DNA from: Megalonaias nervosa
Taxonomy: Eukaryota; Mollusca; Bivalvia; Unionida; Unionidae
Assembly (NCBI GenBank): GCA_016617855.1
Contig: JAECUM010004966.1
Location: 1-64,000 of the forward strand
Length of the DNA: 64,000 bases
Direction of reading: 5' to 3'
Positions 34,702 through 46,590 of this stretch are shown piece after piece (positions within the stretch are counted from its first letter, which is position 1; each line of letters begins with the position of its first letter). The notes beneath the pieces are model-generated. The model had not been told where the DNA came from and did not search any database. It was given only the letters and a program-made list of their open reading frames with translations. The position numbers and the translations under genes are program-made.

Positions 34702-36065
34702 TATACAGTGACAATGATGTGGAAGGGAAGTCTGAAGAAATTAATGTTATCATACATTTCAGTCATTTAAAATACATGCAAACCTTGAAAAATTAATATT
34801 GAATTAGACATCTCAATAAAGTTAGTATTAATATTGGGAGATAAATATCAATATGATATGACATATAGATGGGTAAACAGAACAAAGTTTAATAGAAGGA
34901 CTGATATGATGACAGATGAGACAATTAGTATTTCTTGTAAATGTAACAAGATAAAGTCATAAAACCAGATATACTGACAGATGTAGAATTTATCAGAATA
35001 CCTGGTTGTTTGATTAAACTGCAAATAGCATCATGGAGCACAGATACCACATCAAAGTGCATGAAATAAATTAATACAAAAGTTAACCATGATGTGATGG
35101 TGGGACAAACAAGGGTAACGCTATGTACCCTACATTTTCAAGGATGAGGCATATAAATAGTAAGAGGAAGAGGAAAATAGATATCCAGAGAACATTAAAT
35201 GATTGAAATATCTTTCTGGTTGGCACCAGGGTGATTCGAGTTTGCACTGTTGTATTACTAAGCTGGATGAGAAAAATTAGGTATCTTTATATATTAATAT
35301 CACTTTGATTATTATAATAGTCTCTAACAGTTTGAATTAAGAAGTTCTGGTAACCCACATAGTGCCACTATAAGTCTTGCAAAATGGAGAATTCCAGAAA
35401 ATCAAGAGGCCATCAACAAATTTAGACAGACAACTAAAAGCTGGCTCTATCTGGACTGAAACTGAGATTTAAAGTTAGTGTATTACTATAACATTGATTA
35501 GGTTAGTCATAAAATAGAAATAGTTATCTCATAAATGGGATGGATGATCCTACTTATGTTATATCAGAGAATGCCCTATACTGAGGTACTTCCTAGTGAG
35601 GTACCACTGCAATAGGGTTAAAAGGTAGACAGGAACATGTAGGAATTAGAATACAGATAGATACAGAACTCAATGTACATGTGTAGAATATGTATCCTAT
35701 TGCGAACAGCACAGACCCAGATCTCCTGTCACATAATGTGCCACCATATTAAGGGCAATGCTTGTTTGAATTGGCAGTATTTCTCCCATGACAAGACCAA
35801 CTGTCAAAATATTGTTGCTGGGCTTATTATCAGAGAAAAATATCCTTAGTAAATGATTGCCAAATTGTCAAAAAAGTGGCATAGGGTGGGGTTGGGGTTT
35901 CAACAAGCAAAGGCCTATCATGTAATAAATATGGTAGCCATGGGGCAAACAACACCTAGATCCTAATCTGAAAGACATTGCATATTGCTGTACACAGATG
36001 GATGCACATTATACCAAAGAAAATAAAGGAGATTACTATGGAAATATTTTTCATGTCAAACATAC
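34641..36065. other. Intron sequence
   Basis: An (ACAT)n(AT)n microsatellite (about 34660-34705) is present. Otherwise it is unremarkable AT-rich intron with no coding signal. Confidence 0.5.
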
Positions 36066-36228
36066 CTCAACCTCAACACTCTCCTCTTTGTCATCCTCAT
36101 TTTCGTCTGTTCTGTCCTCACTCTTACTGACTGAGTCATCTGATTCATCTGACATAATGGACACTTTGCTGCCATTCTTAATCTTGGCCATCGCATTGTA
36201 TGCACTTCTCTTCCATGCCATAAGACGT
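36066..36228 (-). CDS. Cytoplasmic-domain exon of the membrane protein
   Basis: The - strand acceptor AAATTACAG precedes 36228 and the donor GTATG follows 36066. The first base completes the Gly codon left by the transmembrane exon. It encodes a basic juxtamembrane stretch (RLMAWKRSAYNAMAKIKNG) followed by a strongly acidic, Ser-rich segment (SDESDDSVSKSEDRTDENED and EEESVEVE-like ending). Acidic Ser clusters of this kind are potential casein kinase 2 sites; this is inference. A (TA)n microsatellite begins only about 20 bp upstream of the exon in genomic order. Confidence 0.92.
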
Positions 36229-36247
36229 CTGTAATTTCATAATAATA

Positions 36248-36310
<63 letters not shown>
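36248..36310. repeat. (TA)n microsatellite next to an exon
   Basis: About 31 TA units start some 20 bp from the acceptor of the exon at 36066-36228, so they occupy the region where the branch point would normally lie. Confidence 0.95.
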
Positions 36311-36311
<1 letters not shown>

Positions 36312-36930
36312 CTCAGCTAGATCAAGAAAGTGGTTTTAATAGTGATTTCCTTTTTATTTTTGGTCCTCTTAGTACATTTAAATTAAAAGTTTTAGATGAA
36401 TTTAAAAGCATTGGTTGAATATAAATACTTAGAAAATCATATGTATTAAGAAGTGTGATGTTTTTGTGATTCCTGAAACATAAATTTTCAGAGTATGTGT
36501 TCCTTATCATTTACAGTCCTGAAAAAATGAAAATTTTATTTAAGATTGTTTTACACAAGAAAAAGCTATATTTCAAGTATTGTCAACATTAAAGCTGTCT
36601 TGACTGAATATATTATGAAAACAATTATTTTTTAAAGGTTTTTCTATATTTGGATCTTGATCCATATTTGATGGCACATCGGCATCGTTTGTTTAACACT
36701 GAAAGGCCTTTTGTCATGATGCTTTCAGTCAAGCTGGTCAAATCCTATTGAGGGGTTTAATGAGACAAAGATGTTTAATTGTTTTCAAAATATTAGCAAT
36801 GATAGCCATGTTTAATGGCATATTAGCATAATAATGATAATAATAAAAATAATACTTACTCAAATTTCTATTTAATCTCACATGAGGCCCGATCAAAGGC
36901 ATACATAATTTTTTACATGTGCTCAAATAT

Positions 36931-37743
36931 CAGACCTGCCAACCCTGATAAGACCATCTCAGTAAGACAGTTGATTTTTGTTCTGTAAGTTTGACCATTT
37001 TTCAGTAAGGTGTAACAAAATATCATAAACTGCTATTGCAACACTGGAAAACGTATTTTAAAAAAAAGATTGGTATCTGAAAGATGCAGTGGCGGTAAAC
37101 ATTATGTTCAACTGAAAAGTTTGTAAAGTACACGTAGACCTTATTCACCAATTGTATAGTTGCACAAACTTCAGTTCCAAACCCTATGCAGCTTAATGAC
37201 TGTTGCTTGTTGCTATCTCTCAGCTTGACGTAATTCTTGGAAATTTTTTTCCATTTCACATGATAATAGCAATTCATATCTCCCGCCACGAGCCATATTC
37301 GTATTGACACGCCATGTCTAATAAACATAATTGTGTCCCTTCCTGCTTTTATTCAGAAGAATCTGAATATTCCTTTTATATTCTTCTGTACACATTATTA
37401 ACATTTTTAAGAGACTTAATTTCCGTTTTATCTTCAGCATGCATTCCTTGCTGGATGCCAATTTTTAAAAACTCTATAATGAACAATTTGATCATCCAGA
37501 TGCTTTGCATGAAAAAATATGTGCAGTTTAAAGCATCTGGGGTACTGCTGCAAAGTAGTCTGGTTCCCTGACTAATTCTACTAATTCTAATATGAAACCT
37601 GAATTCAAATCAAATACAAATGAAACAATTATCCAGATTTTCAGCAACAATCATTTTTCTGTAGTTTTTGCTTTTATTCCTTCCGTATTTTAAAGGTCAT
37701 TTTTGTAAGACTTATGGCAAAATTGTAAGGGTTGGCAGGTCTG
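36931..37743. mobile_element. MITE-like element with 16-bp terminal inverted repeats
   Basis: CAGACCTGCCAACCCT at 36931-36946 is exactly inverted at 37728-37743. The interior (about 780 bp) has no convincing transposase. A - strand frame at 37023-37328 and a + strand frame at 37314-37571 are open but unrecognised. A target duplication is not clear. Confidence 0.55.
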
Positions 37744-39204
37744 AATTATTTATAAAAGAAAGAATTAACATATTAATTATGGGTCAATGTCACAAAAATA
37801 TTTCAATTCAATTCAAACTTGTAATGCATACAAAATGTACATCGCTGTAAGATGTTTGTAGCTGATTTATGAATATGCATAGGAGTAGAAGAAACTGTTG
37901 GAATCTTTGGTGAGAGATATTACATGTTTAGGTACTTGAAACATCCTGATTAGAACATGGCAAGGCTGTCAAGTGGTAGTCTATTCAATTTAGAAGATCC
38001 ATGTTATGCATTAGTTCTTGGTCTAGCTAGTTTCAAACACAGGCTTGATGCTGATTTTACAGAGCACACAGAGACAGGCAGTATTGCTGGTTTGGACAAG
38101 CATATTACTCTGGTCAAGTGGTGTCAAATATTGATGGGCTTTACAGACCGAAATACATCTATTGTATAAAATTCTAGAGCAAATTTAAAGACTTAAAGAT
38201 TGGCATTTGAGGGTGGCATTGGATCAAGATCTCGTATAATTCCAGCTGCATGCATTTGTACAGCTTTCTAGCAGTTTGGATTTTTGTGTTATACCAATGA
38301 GGCTGTCTGTGTGTTTTTATCCTGTTATGTTTTTTTGTGGGGCATGTATATCAATTATATCTAAGAATTTTGAGTAAAACATCAAGACCTTCATCTGGGT
38401 CCTGTCATTCAAAAATTTCTTCACATGATTCACTAGCTAAACCTAGTAGAAAAGTATTCTTATTACACTTTTATAACAACTGTATTTCCATTTACAATGC
38501 TTTCCCTTCTTTGGGGTGTGTGAACCAATCTTGTAAAATAATCTGCGTAGTGGTAATTTATGGTAAGTAACTGTACTCTTAATTCTATGATATATTTCGG
38601 ATGAATCGAATGTACATGGTCAATAATGGATGAGTTATAATTTGTTTACATTTCTGTTGTTTTCACAAGTTGGCTAAAATTATATGTTTGTGTCATAAAC
38701 AATGATTTACTGTTGCTGCAATCTGAAATGCCTACAAGCAAGGATAATCTCTCACAAATTTGGTTAGATTCTCATAAGCAGCTTTGACAAGTTAATTAAG
38801 GTTTTTCTATTTTGCCATATTTGATGGCATAATTGTACATCCTCTATGTCAAGATGGTAATATGAACATATGGTGAGCTAAAATCATTTCAAATATGCAG
38901 TACATTTCCAGAATTTTAGGTTACTGCTATGGTTATTGAAAAATTTTTGGACATTGTAATTTTGCTCATTATTTTTATAAATGGTCAAATGGTACATTTA
39001 TGTGAAAGGCAAAGCAACATTCTCCTACATTGTTTTGGAAAGAATCAAAAGTAAGAGATATAATGGGTGGTGGTTTGTAAGGTGCACAATGTTTTGAATT
39101 ATTCCCTAGGTGCAGGATTAAAGGGGTATGATGAATAATGTAGTATCATAGAAACAATGTGCTTTCATTCAAATTTGTATTAATGCTATCACTGGTAACC
39201 ATAC
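37744..39204. other. Intron sequence, nothing identified
   Basis: AT-rich, with short ORFs lacking motifs. No repeat or splice-bordered exon was supported. Confidence 0.45.
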
Positions 39205-39523
39205 CCTGTTTTGTAGAGGAAGCATACAACAACAATTCCAATGAGAAGCAAGCATCCCACAGCTATCAGTGCTCCCATCCACCATTTGAACTCTTCTTCT
39301 GGAGCTGGAAGACAGTTGGTTTGATTTGGGGGACATGCACACTGGAAGTGATTCTGCAAATTAAGGCATATCATAGGTTCTGCACATGGGTTTCCAACAC
39401 ATTCATCAATATCCTCTTCACATCGTAACCCCGTCCACCCTCCATGACAATCACATGCATAGTATTGATCAAAGCTCTCTGTGCGTCTGATGTCTTCACA
39501 ATGATATTTACCTGGATATTTGC
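39205..39523 (-). CDS. EGF, calcium-binding EGF and transmembrane exon of the membrane protein
   Basis: Borders: acceptor TTTTTTGCAG before 39523, donor GTATGG after 39205. The exon completes the first EGF module (CKYPGKYHCEDI then YACDCHGGWTGLRCEE) begun in the preceding exon, giving six cysteines. It then encodes a calcium-binding-type EGF (DIDECVGNPC, then a shortened cysteine pattern ending QCACPPNQTNC). After a short acidic stalk (PAPEEEF) comes one hydrophobic helix, WMGALIAVGCLLLIGIVVVC, followed by FLYKTG. This fixes the topology: everything encoded by the exons to the right is extracellular and the two exons to the left are cytoplasmic. Confidence 0.96.
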
Positions 39524-40440
39524 CTGCAAAAAAGCATTGATCAAAATATTCTAAATAGTAAATTCATTTTAACAGAAGATCACATTTATTATCATAAGTC
39601 AAACATAATGATGTACATTACTGTATTTATTTTAAATGAAGTCTCACATTTTATATTTAGAGAAAATGAACTTAATTGAGAATAAGCCAACATTATAGTT
39701 GTCATTTTGAGGATAAGATAGATATAATCACAATTACATACTGGAACTTGACATAGAGTACCCGTTTGTAAATTAAAATTTTAGGGACGTCCGTTTGTGT
39801 AAAATCCATGCTGACTCTGCAGCTCAAACTGATGAAATTATTACCTTATGACAACAATGATATGATGTCATTTTTTTAACATATTGTATTGTAGCACTTT
39901 GAAGTCTGGGAGATATGCTTGCAAATTATATCTCTTTTTAAATAATGAAAAAGTAAAACCTTTTGTACAAAAGAGTAAAGGGGAAAATTTCAACTTTGCT
40001 ATTGACAGATATGCTGTGATACCCCCAAGGTCATTCAAGTGGAAGAGGATGATCAAACAAATAGTCAGACTATGGAGACAAAAAGTCCTGAATAAAAGAC
40101 AAAGAATCAGAATATGAAAACATCTAGTTGTGGTAAGATTCACTGTATCAAGATGGGCTGTCCTCCAATCCTAAATTTAATACAACACATATTGCAATGT
40201 GACAAGATGGAGCTTATGGACCAGGGTAGACAATGGCATTGAACTCTTCCAACTGCCAGAGGATGGAAACAATTTCAGTGTAGGTTACCTTGATAGATGC
40301 TTTAGTGGATCTGAGCAGAAGACAAAAGTTAGATACTCAGGGAAGGGTGGCAATGGCAAATGAGAGTATTAGTCCACAGAAAATAAGATTGAAATGACCT
40401 CTGAGTACAAACAAATCAGCATGGAGACAGTTTGATGAGG
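39524..40440. other. Intron sequence between exon and R2-like remnant
   Basis: No feature is supported except that the R2-like similarity may begin slightly before 40440. An ORF at 39884-40117 is unrecognised. Confidence 0.4.
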
Positions 40441-41035
40441 ATGTAGACTAAATATTGGAAGTAGCTTGGGCAGGAAGTGTTGACAGAAAGGTATGACCCA
40501 TAGCAATCATCATCTACAATTCAGGACAACATCTCTTCTAAACGTGGAAGGGAAGATATGCCACGCCATTCTTGCCTGGTGGCTGATGAAATACATACTG
40601 GACATTGATACTTTAATTCAGAAAGGTGGAGTTCCAAGAGTACCTAGTTGCCATGAGTATGCAAGTGTCTTAACCAAGACCATCCACGATGCCAAGGACA
40701 ACAATGGCAATCGGACAGTGTTGCGGATTAGACCTCACCAATGCATCTGACAGTAATCCATACAAATTGATGAATCTGACTCACATACCAGAGAAATTCA
40801 GGGACATGCTTCAACACTGCATCAACAACTTCATGTGCTTCATCATGTCTGATTACACAACAGCCTGGCAGAGATTAGAAGTTGGCATTTTGGTAGTACT
40901 CTTTTCAGTCTCAATGAATTGCCTTATGAAGTCAGCAGAGAAGATGAGATGAGGATCAGTTATGTTGTCTGGAGTTAGGCACCTCCTACAAGGGCCTTCA
41001 TGGATGATATAACAATTATGTCCAATTTAGTATCA

Positions 41036-41371
41036 TGTGTGTGTGTGTGTGTGTGTGTGATTTGGATTTTTAACATATCTTTAACAATTTTTTAGTCATG
41101 CTGCTAAGATGTCTGCAGTGTGGCAATTTATAATGATGTCAAACACTGGGGCATCACACTGCAGACTTGTGGCATCATGTCCCACTCAGTCTCATTATCC
41201 TGACACCAGACATACATGTCCTAACACTAACATCTTAATACTGAGCACCAAGCAAGACAGCTGCTAGTATCATTTTTATAAGTCTTTGGTATGACTTGGC
41301 AAAGGTTCAAACCCACAACCTCCCACATCAAAGGTGTACACTTTAACCACTTAGGCCATTGAAGCAGTCAG
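41036..41371 (-). mobile_element. Full-length SINE copy inserted in the R2-like remnant
   Basis: Flanks TTTAGTATCA (41026-41035) and TTCAGTATCA (41372-41381) form a 10-bp target duplication with one mismatch. On the - strand the element starts with a tRNA-like head (TGGCCTAAGTGGTTAAAGTG, then GGTTTGAACC near 41309-41318) and ends in a (CA)n tail (TG run at 41036-41058 on +). It splits the RT-coding remnant, so it inserted after the R2-like element. Confidence 0.9.
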
Positions 41372-42358
41372 TTCAGTATCAGAAGGTAGACATGTGTCAG
41401 AGGACCTTGGAGACCTCATTGACTGGGCCAGGATTACGTTCAAGTGATCAAAGCCAGGAAGTCTGGTCCTGAAGAAAGGGAAGGTGCAAGATAGAAACAG
41501 GTTCAAGATAGGAGAGGAAGTGATAATAATGCCGAGTGAGCAACCATTTAAGAGCCTCAGCAAGTTGTTTAAGGACTCCCTGAATAATATTGAGAGTATG
41601 ACAGATATGATGCAATAAGCCAAAGACTTAATGGAATCCATGGACAAGAGTGGGCTAAATGGAAAGTACAAGGCCTGGTGTTACCAACACAGTATTCTTT
41701 CAATTATCTGTTGGCCACTTCTAGAATAAAAGTCACACAGACATCCACAGAAGCAGTTGAGAGAATGTTTAATACATATCTGTGAAGATGGATGGGAATG
41801 CCAAGGAGCTTCAGTAGCATTGGTTTGTACAGCATTGGCAGCAAAGCTTACCATTACCATCATTGACAAAGTAGTTCAAGGTTAATAAGGTCAGGCAGGT
41901 GATGATGTTGAAGACAGTGCAGATGAGAAGGTGAGAGAGGAAACAGTGGAGGTACAGACAGGAAGAAAGTGGGTGGCATCAAAAGCAGCTGAAGAGGCAG
42001 AATCCAGACTAAAACAGAGTGACATGCTAGGCACAGTAGCAACAGGAAGGTTGGGACTGGAAAGTTTGAAAAGATCTATGGCAAGCAGCAAATACCAAAC
42101 AGAAGTCTGATATGGCATAGAAAGAATTATGTCTTGCAGGACAGGAAGACAGACAAGTTGATGCTCTCAGCATGAAGGAGCAAGGGAATTGGCTATGCTG
42201 GGAAATCCAGAAACTGTTTTGGAGCAACATCTGGAGAGGTGATACCCAGAAAATCAATTTCTCTTATACTCAGTCTATGATGTTCTCCTCATACCAATGA
42301 ACCTGAAGACATGGGGGCAAACAGGAAACTCTATTGGGGGAAGAGCTGCAAATTTAGA

Positions 42359-42455
42359 GTACATGCTGCAATCATGCAATGTAGCACTGACAGATCGTTA
42401 TAATTTCAAGTACATGCTGCAATCATGCAATGTAGCACTGACAGATCGTTATAAT
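42359..42455 (+). repeat. Tandem duplication of a 45-46 bp block inside the R2-like remnant
   Basis: TACATGCTGCAATCATGCAA followed by TGTAGCACTGACAGATCG and TTATAAT occurs at 42359 and again at 42411 with a period of about 52 bp, duplicating part of the putative zinc-binding region before the endonuclease. Confidence 0.93.
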
Positions 42456-43030
42456 CGTGGGCACCATGACCAAGCACTTCCTGAAATTGCTGCCAGTGTG
42501 GATATAACCAGGAGAAAGAAACAAGTGAAAAGCAGACTGAAACTCATCAGCTTTATGTGACACAGAGGCAAAGGACTAAAGAAAAGTGGCATCATTGCAA
42601 CAGTGTAGGATTGGGAAATGCAGGCAGATGTAAAATGGCAGCTGAAATTCCCAAGGAACATCTGAGACACCAACTTCAGACCTGATATTATATTGTAGTC
42701 AGGAGGTACCAAGCTGTTGATTTTGCTGGATCTGACTGCCTTTGGAAGGAAGAATTAAGGCCCATAAGAGGAAATTTGCCAAGTATCAGCCAATTATCCA
42801 TGAATGCCACCAGAAAGGATGGTAGGCCTGGAACCTGTGGCAATAGGATGATGTGGCTTTGCATAACAGACATTTTGGCATGCCCTGGCAGTCATCGGCA
42901 TTATGGGACCTAGCTGCATAAATTTAGTTGTCAAGGTTGGCAACAGTTTCAGGCTGAGTCTGATCAATCTCATGCACCGCTAGAATGTTTTGAGTCAGCA
43001 CTGAAGCTGAAATGCTCAAGGAATGGGGAT

Positions 43031-43067
43031 CCCTACCTGATGATGGAACTTGTCACAGTGCAGAACA

Positions 43068-43103
<36 letters not shown>

Positions 43104-43870
43104 ATATATATATTGTGTATAGTCATGTGAGAGAAAATAAAGGCAATGAAAAGAACATGTCACCTCAGGAGAGTTTTCAAAATTTATGACCTGCTGTACA
43201 TTAGCTGCACAAGCTTTCTGTTGCAGAAAACAGATTAGATTATTGTTTCACACTGAATCAATTCATTCAACAATACATCCTTTTCTTTTATGTATTTGAT
43301 AAGGGATATCTACTAGTACTATTTTCAATCTGTGCAAATAGTGACAGGTACTTTTCCCTGTACTTTTCTAAGTAAAGACCCTTAGCTGGTGATAGATATT
43401 CAACAAAAAGTAGCACAAGAAAATGGACACTGTCCTATAAAGTAATGTTTCAAAATAAAAAACAACATACAGTTCACAAGTGATTATCATTAAACTTGAT
43501 TACAAACATAAATATTAAAGAGTAAACCTTCACTAAACAAACCCATCTAGGGTCTTGCTTCATAAGTATACTGGCCACATATTTTGGTCCCAATAAGGCT
43601 ATTCTGATACTCATAAAACCTCTGCATACTAGCCACCTCTGTAAAACAGCCAAAACTTTTGGTCCAAATAGTTTGTGCTTTATGGCAATTTTTTGTATTA
43701 GGATAATTTTAAAACAAATTAGCATTTTTTCACCCACAAGTATACAACATTTATGTTAATATACATGAAGACCCATATCTCTGCAATAATATACAATAAT
43801 GATGAGAATCATGATATAAAAACACAAATAAGTTACAATATTCTCAATCAATTAATTATATTTAATTGTT
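43031..43870. other. Intron sequence with a (TC)n(TA)n microsatellite
   Basis: CT/TC repeats at 43071-43099 run into (TA)n to 43113. The ORF at 43474-43737 (-) is unrecognised. Nothing else was seen. Confidence 0.5.
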
Positions 43871-43871
43871 T

Positions 43872-45514
43872 AATTCATAAACTGTCATGAGCGACCTCTG
43901 CTTTGAGCGACCACCTGTCATATCCGACCACAATCGTAATGCACGGATCGATTTTATTATATAAACACTCTGTTATGAGCGACCACCTGCTGAACGCGAC
44001 CAGCGACCGTGATGTCTTGGCAAAATATGCATTTCGACACTGCTATGAATGACCGCATCGCAAAAAAGAGGATAAACTCCACCGGTCTTTATTTAATCCA
44101 GGTAGGAACGACCACTCATACCATTCTAAATAAAAACAAAAAAAAAAAAAAAAATTTTAAAAATAGACTGGCTACCGATGTCGGAATATTTTACCTATGC
44201 TGATATTGTTTTATAGTTTCTGTCGTAAACCAGACTAAAGTATATGCAGATTATTTCCTAGTCTGGTGTCCTGCTTCTTATGCTCCCTGCGTTGTTCTCC
44301 GCTACTTGTATAGGGAGCATACAAAGCAGGGAACCAGACTAATTATTCCCGCACTTAGCCTGCTTCCCGGCCTTAATCGCATGACTCGACATCAATGTAA
44401 ATGACCGTATTGCGAGAACAGATGGACATCACTGACCTATATGTAATCAATTGTTACAATGACCGCTTGATTAGTAGCGATTGTTCTATCAAAAACAAGC
44501 ATAAAAGGAATATTAAAAAAAGGATTGTTGCTACCGGTGATGGATGCTACAGTCCGTAAACCAGGCTAATGTACATGTCACAAATTGTTGTTGTGACAAA
44601 GTCGCGTATATTGTTTGTCTTTAGAGTTAATCCGTATTGTCGGGGGTGAGTAAGGTCATTGTCTATTAAACCAGCAAGAGAGAATTGTTTGTGGGGTTCG
44701 ATTGATAGTGATCAAGACTTGTGATGTTTGTTGTTTTTCACCCCGATGTTAAGTGATTACAGCCCAATCACAAAGCTGTCATTTATTCAAGTTGGTGTGA
44801 CTGGGTTACAGACTTAGCTTATAGAGTTAATCCTAGTACGTAATCTTTGAATGAAGCCATTAACTTTGTCTCTGAGTAAATGGTTCTGTTTCTGGATGAG
44901 ATAATTGTTTCTTTTTATTTCATTAATTGTTAGATATGCAATGTACATGTATAGTTTTTTCATATTTTCCCACAGCCCAGTCAAAACCGTCCTTACGTTC
45001 GATATTACAACTGAGCACTAATAATTTTAGCACCTAGAACCTTAATGTCAATGGACCACTCTCCAACTAAAAAGAGACAAATTTTAAGGCTGGAGAAAAT
45101 AATTATTGTAACTGAAAGAAGTGAAAAGAGCAGACCACTTGCAAAAAAAGCAGTTTAAATGTCAGTAAAACAAATTTAGGTTGTTATAAAGAAAAAGAAG
45201 TAATTCAGAAACGATTTCATATGCTAAAATATGTAATCTTCAGATGTAAATGTGATTTCATGTTTAATGACAGAAGTATATTTTTACTGCTATATAATTT
45301 TGTTTTTAGATGAATGCATACAATATTTTAGCAAGAAATATTAATAAAGAATAGAATATATGTACAGTGATTGTGGTTATTTTTCTTGAAATTGTTCTGA
45401 AACTGGACCTTGGAAACTGGTCTTTTTGTACAAGCCTGCTATGAGAGACCACCTGTCTTGAGAGACAGCTTTTTGTTGGCAGAAGGGGTGGTCTCTCATA
45501 ACAGGTTTTACTAT
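43872..45514 (+). mobile_element. Tigger/pogo-like DNA transposon, heavily deleted
   Basis: The right end (complement of about 45490-45512) reads AGTAAAACCTGTTATGAGAG followed by ACCACC; the left end near 43872 reads CATAAACTGTCATGAGCGACC, an approximate inverted repeat. GAGCGACCACCTG-type subterminal motifs recur at 43906 and 43976. Inside, ATG 45051 opens a 43-codon frame, DHSPTKKRQILRLEKI then SEKSRPLAKKAV, continuing in another frame as LNVSKT; this resembles the N-terminal helix-turn-helix of Tigger/CENP-B-like transposases. The catalytic part is missing. An internal 30-bp-arm hairpin lies at 44259-44341. Confidence 0.55.
44259..44341. repeat. Imperfect hairpin, two 30-bp arms
   Basis: TAGTCTGGTGTCCTGCTTCT and the following ten bases (44259-44288) pair with 44312-44341 at 26 of 30 positions across a 23-nt loop. 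It may be a very small foldback insertion. Confidence 0.85.
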
Positions 45515-45524
45515 ATATATATAT

Positions 45525-45574
<50 letters not shown>
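45511..45574. repeat. (TA)n with TATC interruptions
   Basis: A microsatellite abutting the right terminal repeat of the Tigger-like element. Confidence 0.92.
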
Positions 45575-45575
<1 letters not shown>

Positions 45576-45639
45576 TCACTGCAAATGTAATGGATTATTT
45601 ATTCACAGGTGAAGTAGAAGAGTTAGGGAGTTATTAACA

Positions 45640-46590
45640 AATGGGGCATTGCAAAGGACCATGCCCACTAAAAGTTGATCCACTGGGTCTAAAGCAGAGA
45701 AACATGTTGGGAAACCAAACTTAGGAGATGATCATCATTCAGGAGCCACAACTCCTCTAAAAGTTGATAATGAATGCTTGAAAGCCTACTCCTGAACTCT
45801 TCAGTAAAAGCAACATCCCACTTAAAGATAAAAAAGTTGATCAACAATGGATAAATATCTTTCCAAAATAGACAAAACCAATAAAAGGTGCATCTAGGTC
45901 TATAAAAACAATGTTCATATTAAATTGCACTGGAATATGTTGAATGGTTCTGGAGTTATGCTGATTACAAGCAACATCCATGGAAAGATATGATGATGAT
46001 GACGCTGTTGATAAACAAGGGCCATAACTCAGTCAGAAATATGGCTGACACTAAATCCATATAAAGCAAACCAATGTCTCAAGGAGAATACTTTTATTAA
46101 ATTCCATCAGAATATGTTCAATAGTTCTTGTGCTATATACTGATTGCAAGCAAACTTACAAGTGAAGAGAAGAATTTGCTCAACAAGGACCAAAAGTCTG
46201 TCAAAATTGTGGTAGATGAGACTAAATCCATAAAAGGCACATACAAGTCTACCAGATAATGTTCACACCAAATTTCATATGAATAGACTGAATGGTTATT
46301 AAGATAGATCTATTACAAGAAACGTCCCATGTGAAGATATCATAGGCCATAACTCTATCAAAAATGGAGTTGACAAGACAAAACCTGCAAAAAGACACAT
46401 CCAGGTCTTTTATACAATCCACAAACTAAACTACATGTAAATTGGAATGTGTCGAACAGTTCTTGTACTATACTGGTTCAAAGGGTTTGCAATGACTGAA
46501 AAGAGACAACAACATGGCCAAAATTGCACTAAAAAAAAATTCCCAAAAGGCACATCTATATGTAATAAGTTATTTACATACTGAATAACA
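45640..46590. repeat. Diverged tandem repeat, period about 165-175 bp, about six units
   Basis: Each unit contains a version of GGGCCATAACTC, then a TCAAAAATGG-like stretch, then AAATCCATAAAAGGCACAT, then a block ending TTGTGCTATACTGATT. Unit starts are seen near 45655, 45840, 46018, 46185, 46345 and 46515. No coding potential. Similar 'GGCCATAACTC' arrays are common in bivalve genomes (from general knowledge). Confidence 0.75.

Larger units (their letters stand above)
40440..43030 (+). pseudogene. R2-like non-LTR retrotransposon remnant (RT plus restriction-like endonuclease)
   Basis: Scattered frames on the + strand follow the order of a single-ORF, site-specific-type non-LTR element. RT: LLNVEGKI (about 40534), QKGGVP (about 40618), PEKFRDML (about 40790), YTTAWQRLEVGI (about 40853), and the active-site FMDD at 40997-41008. 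After a SINE insertion the sequence resumes with LIDWARITF (about 41415), SLVLKKGKVQDR (about 41460), WCYQHS (about 41675) and GRKWVASKAAEEAE (about 41960). The end has a restriction-like endonuclease core with RPDI at 42678-42689 and LLDLT (about 42725). Many stops and frameshifts are present. A 46-bp segment is duplicated at 42359-42455. Family is inferred from motif order. Confidence 0.75.

Noticed and set aside
37314..37571. Possible THAP-like start (NCVPSC) in the MITE-like element
   Set aside because: Only the first cysteine pair resembles a THAP zinc finger; the later Cys/His and AVPS-like residues are not convincing.
39884..40117. 77-codon + strand ORF just before the R2-like remnant
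   Set aside because: No motif of the R2-like ORF or any other family could be recognised in it.
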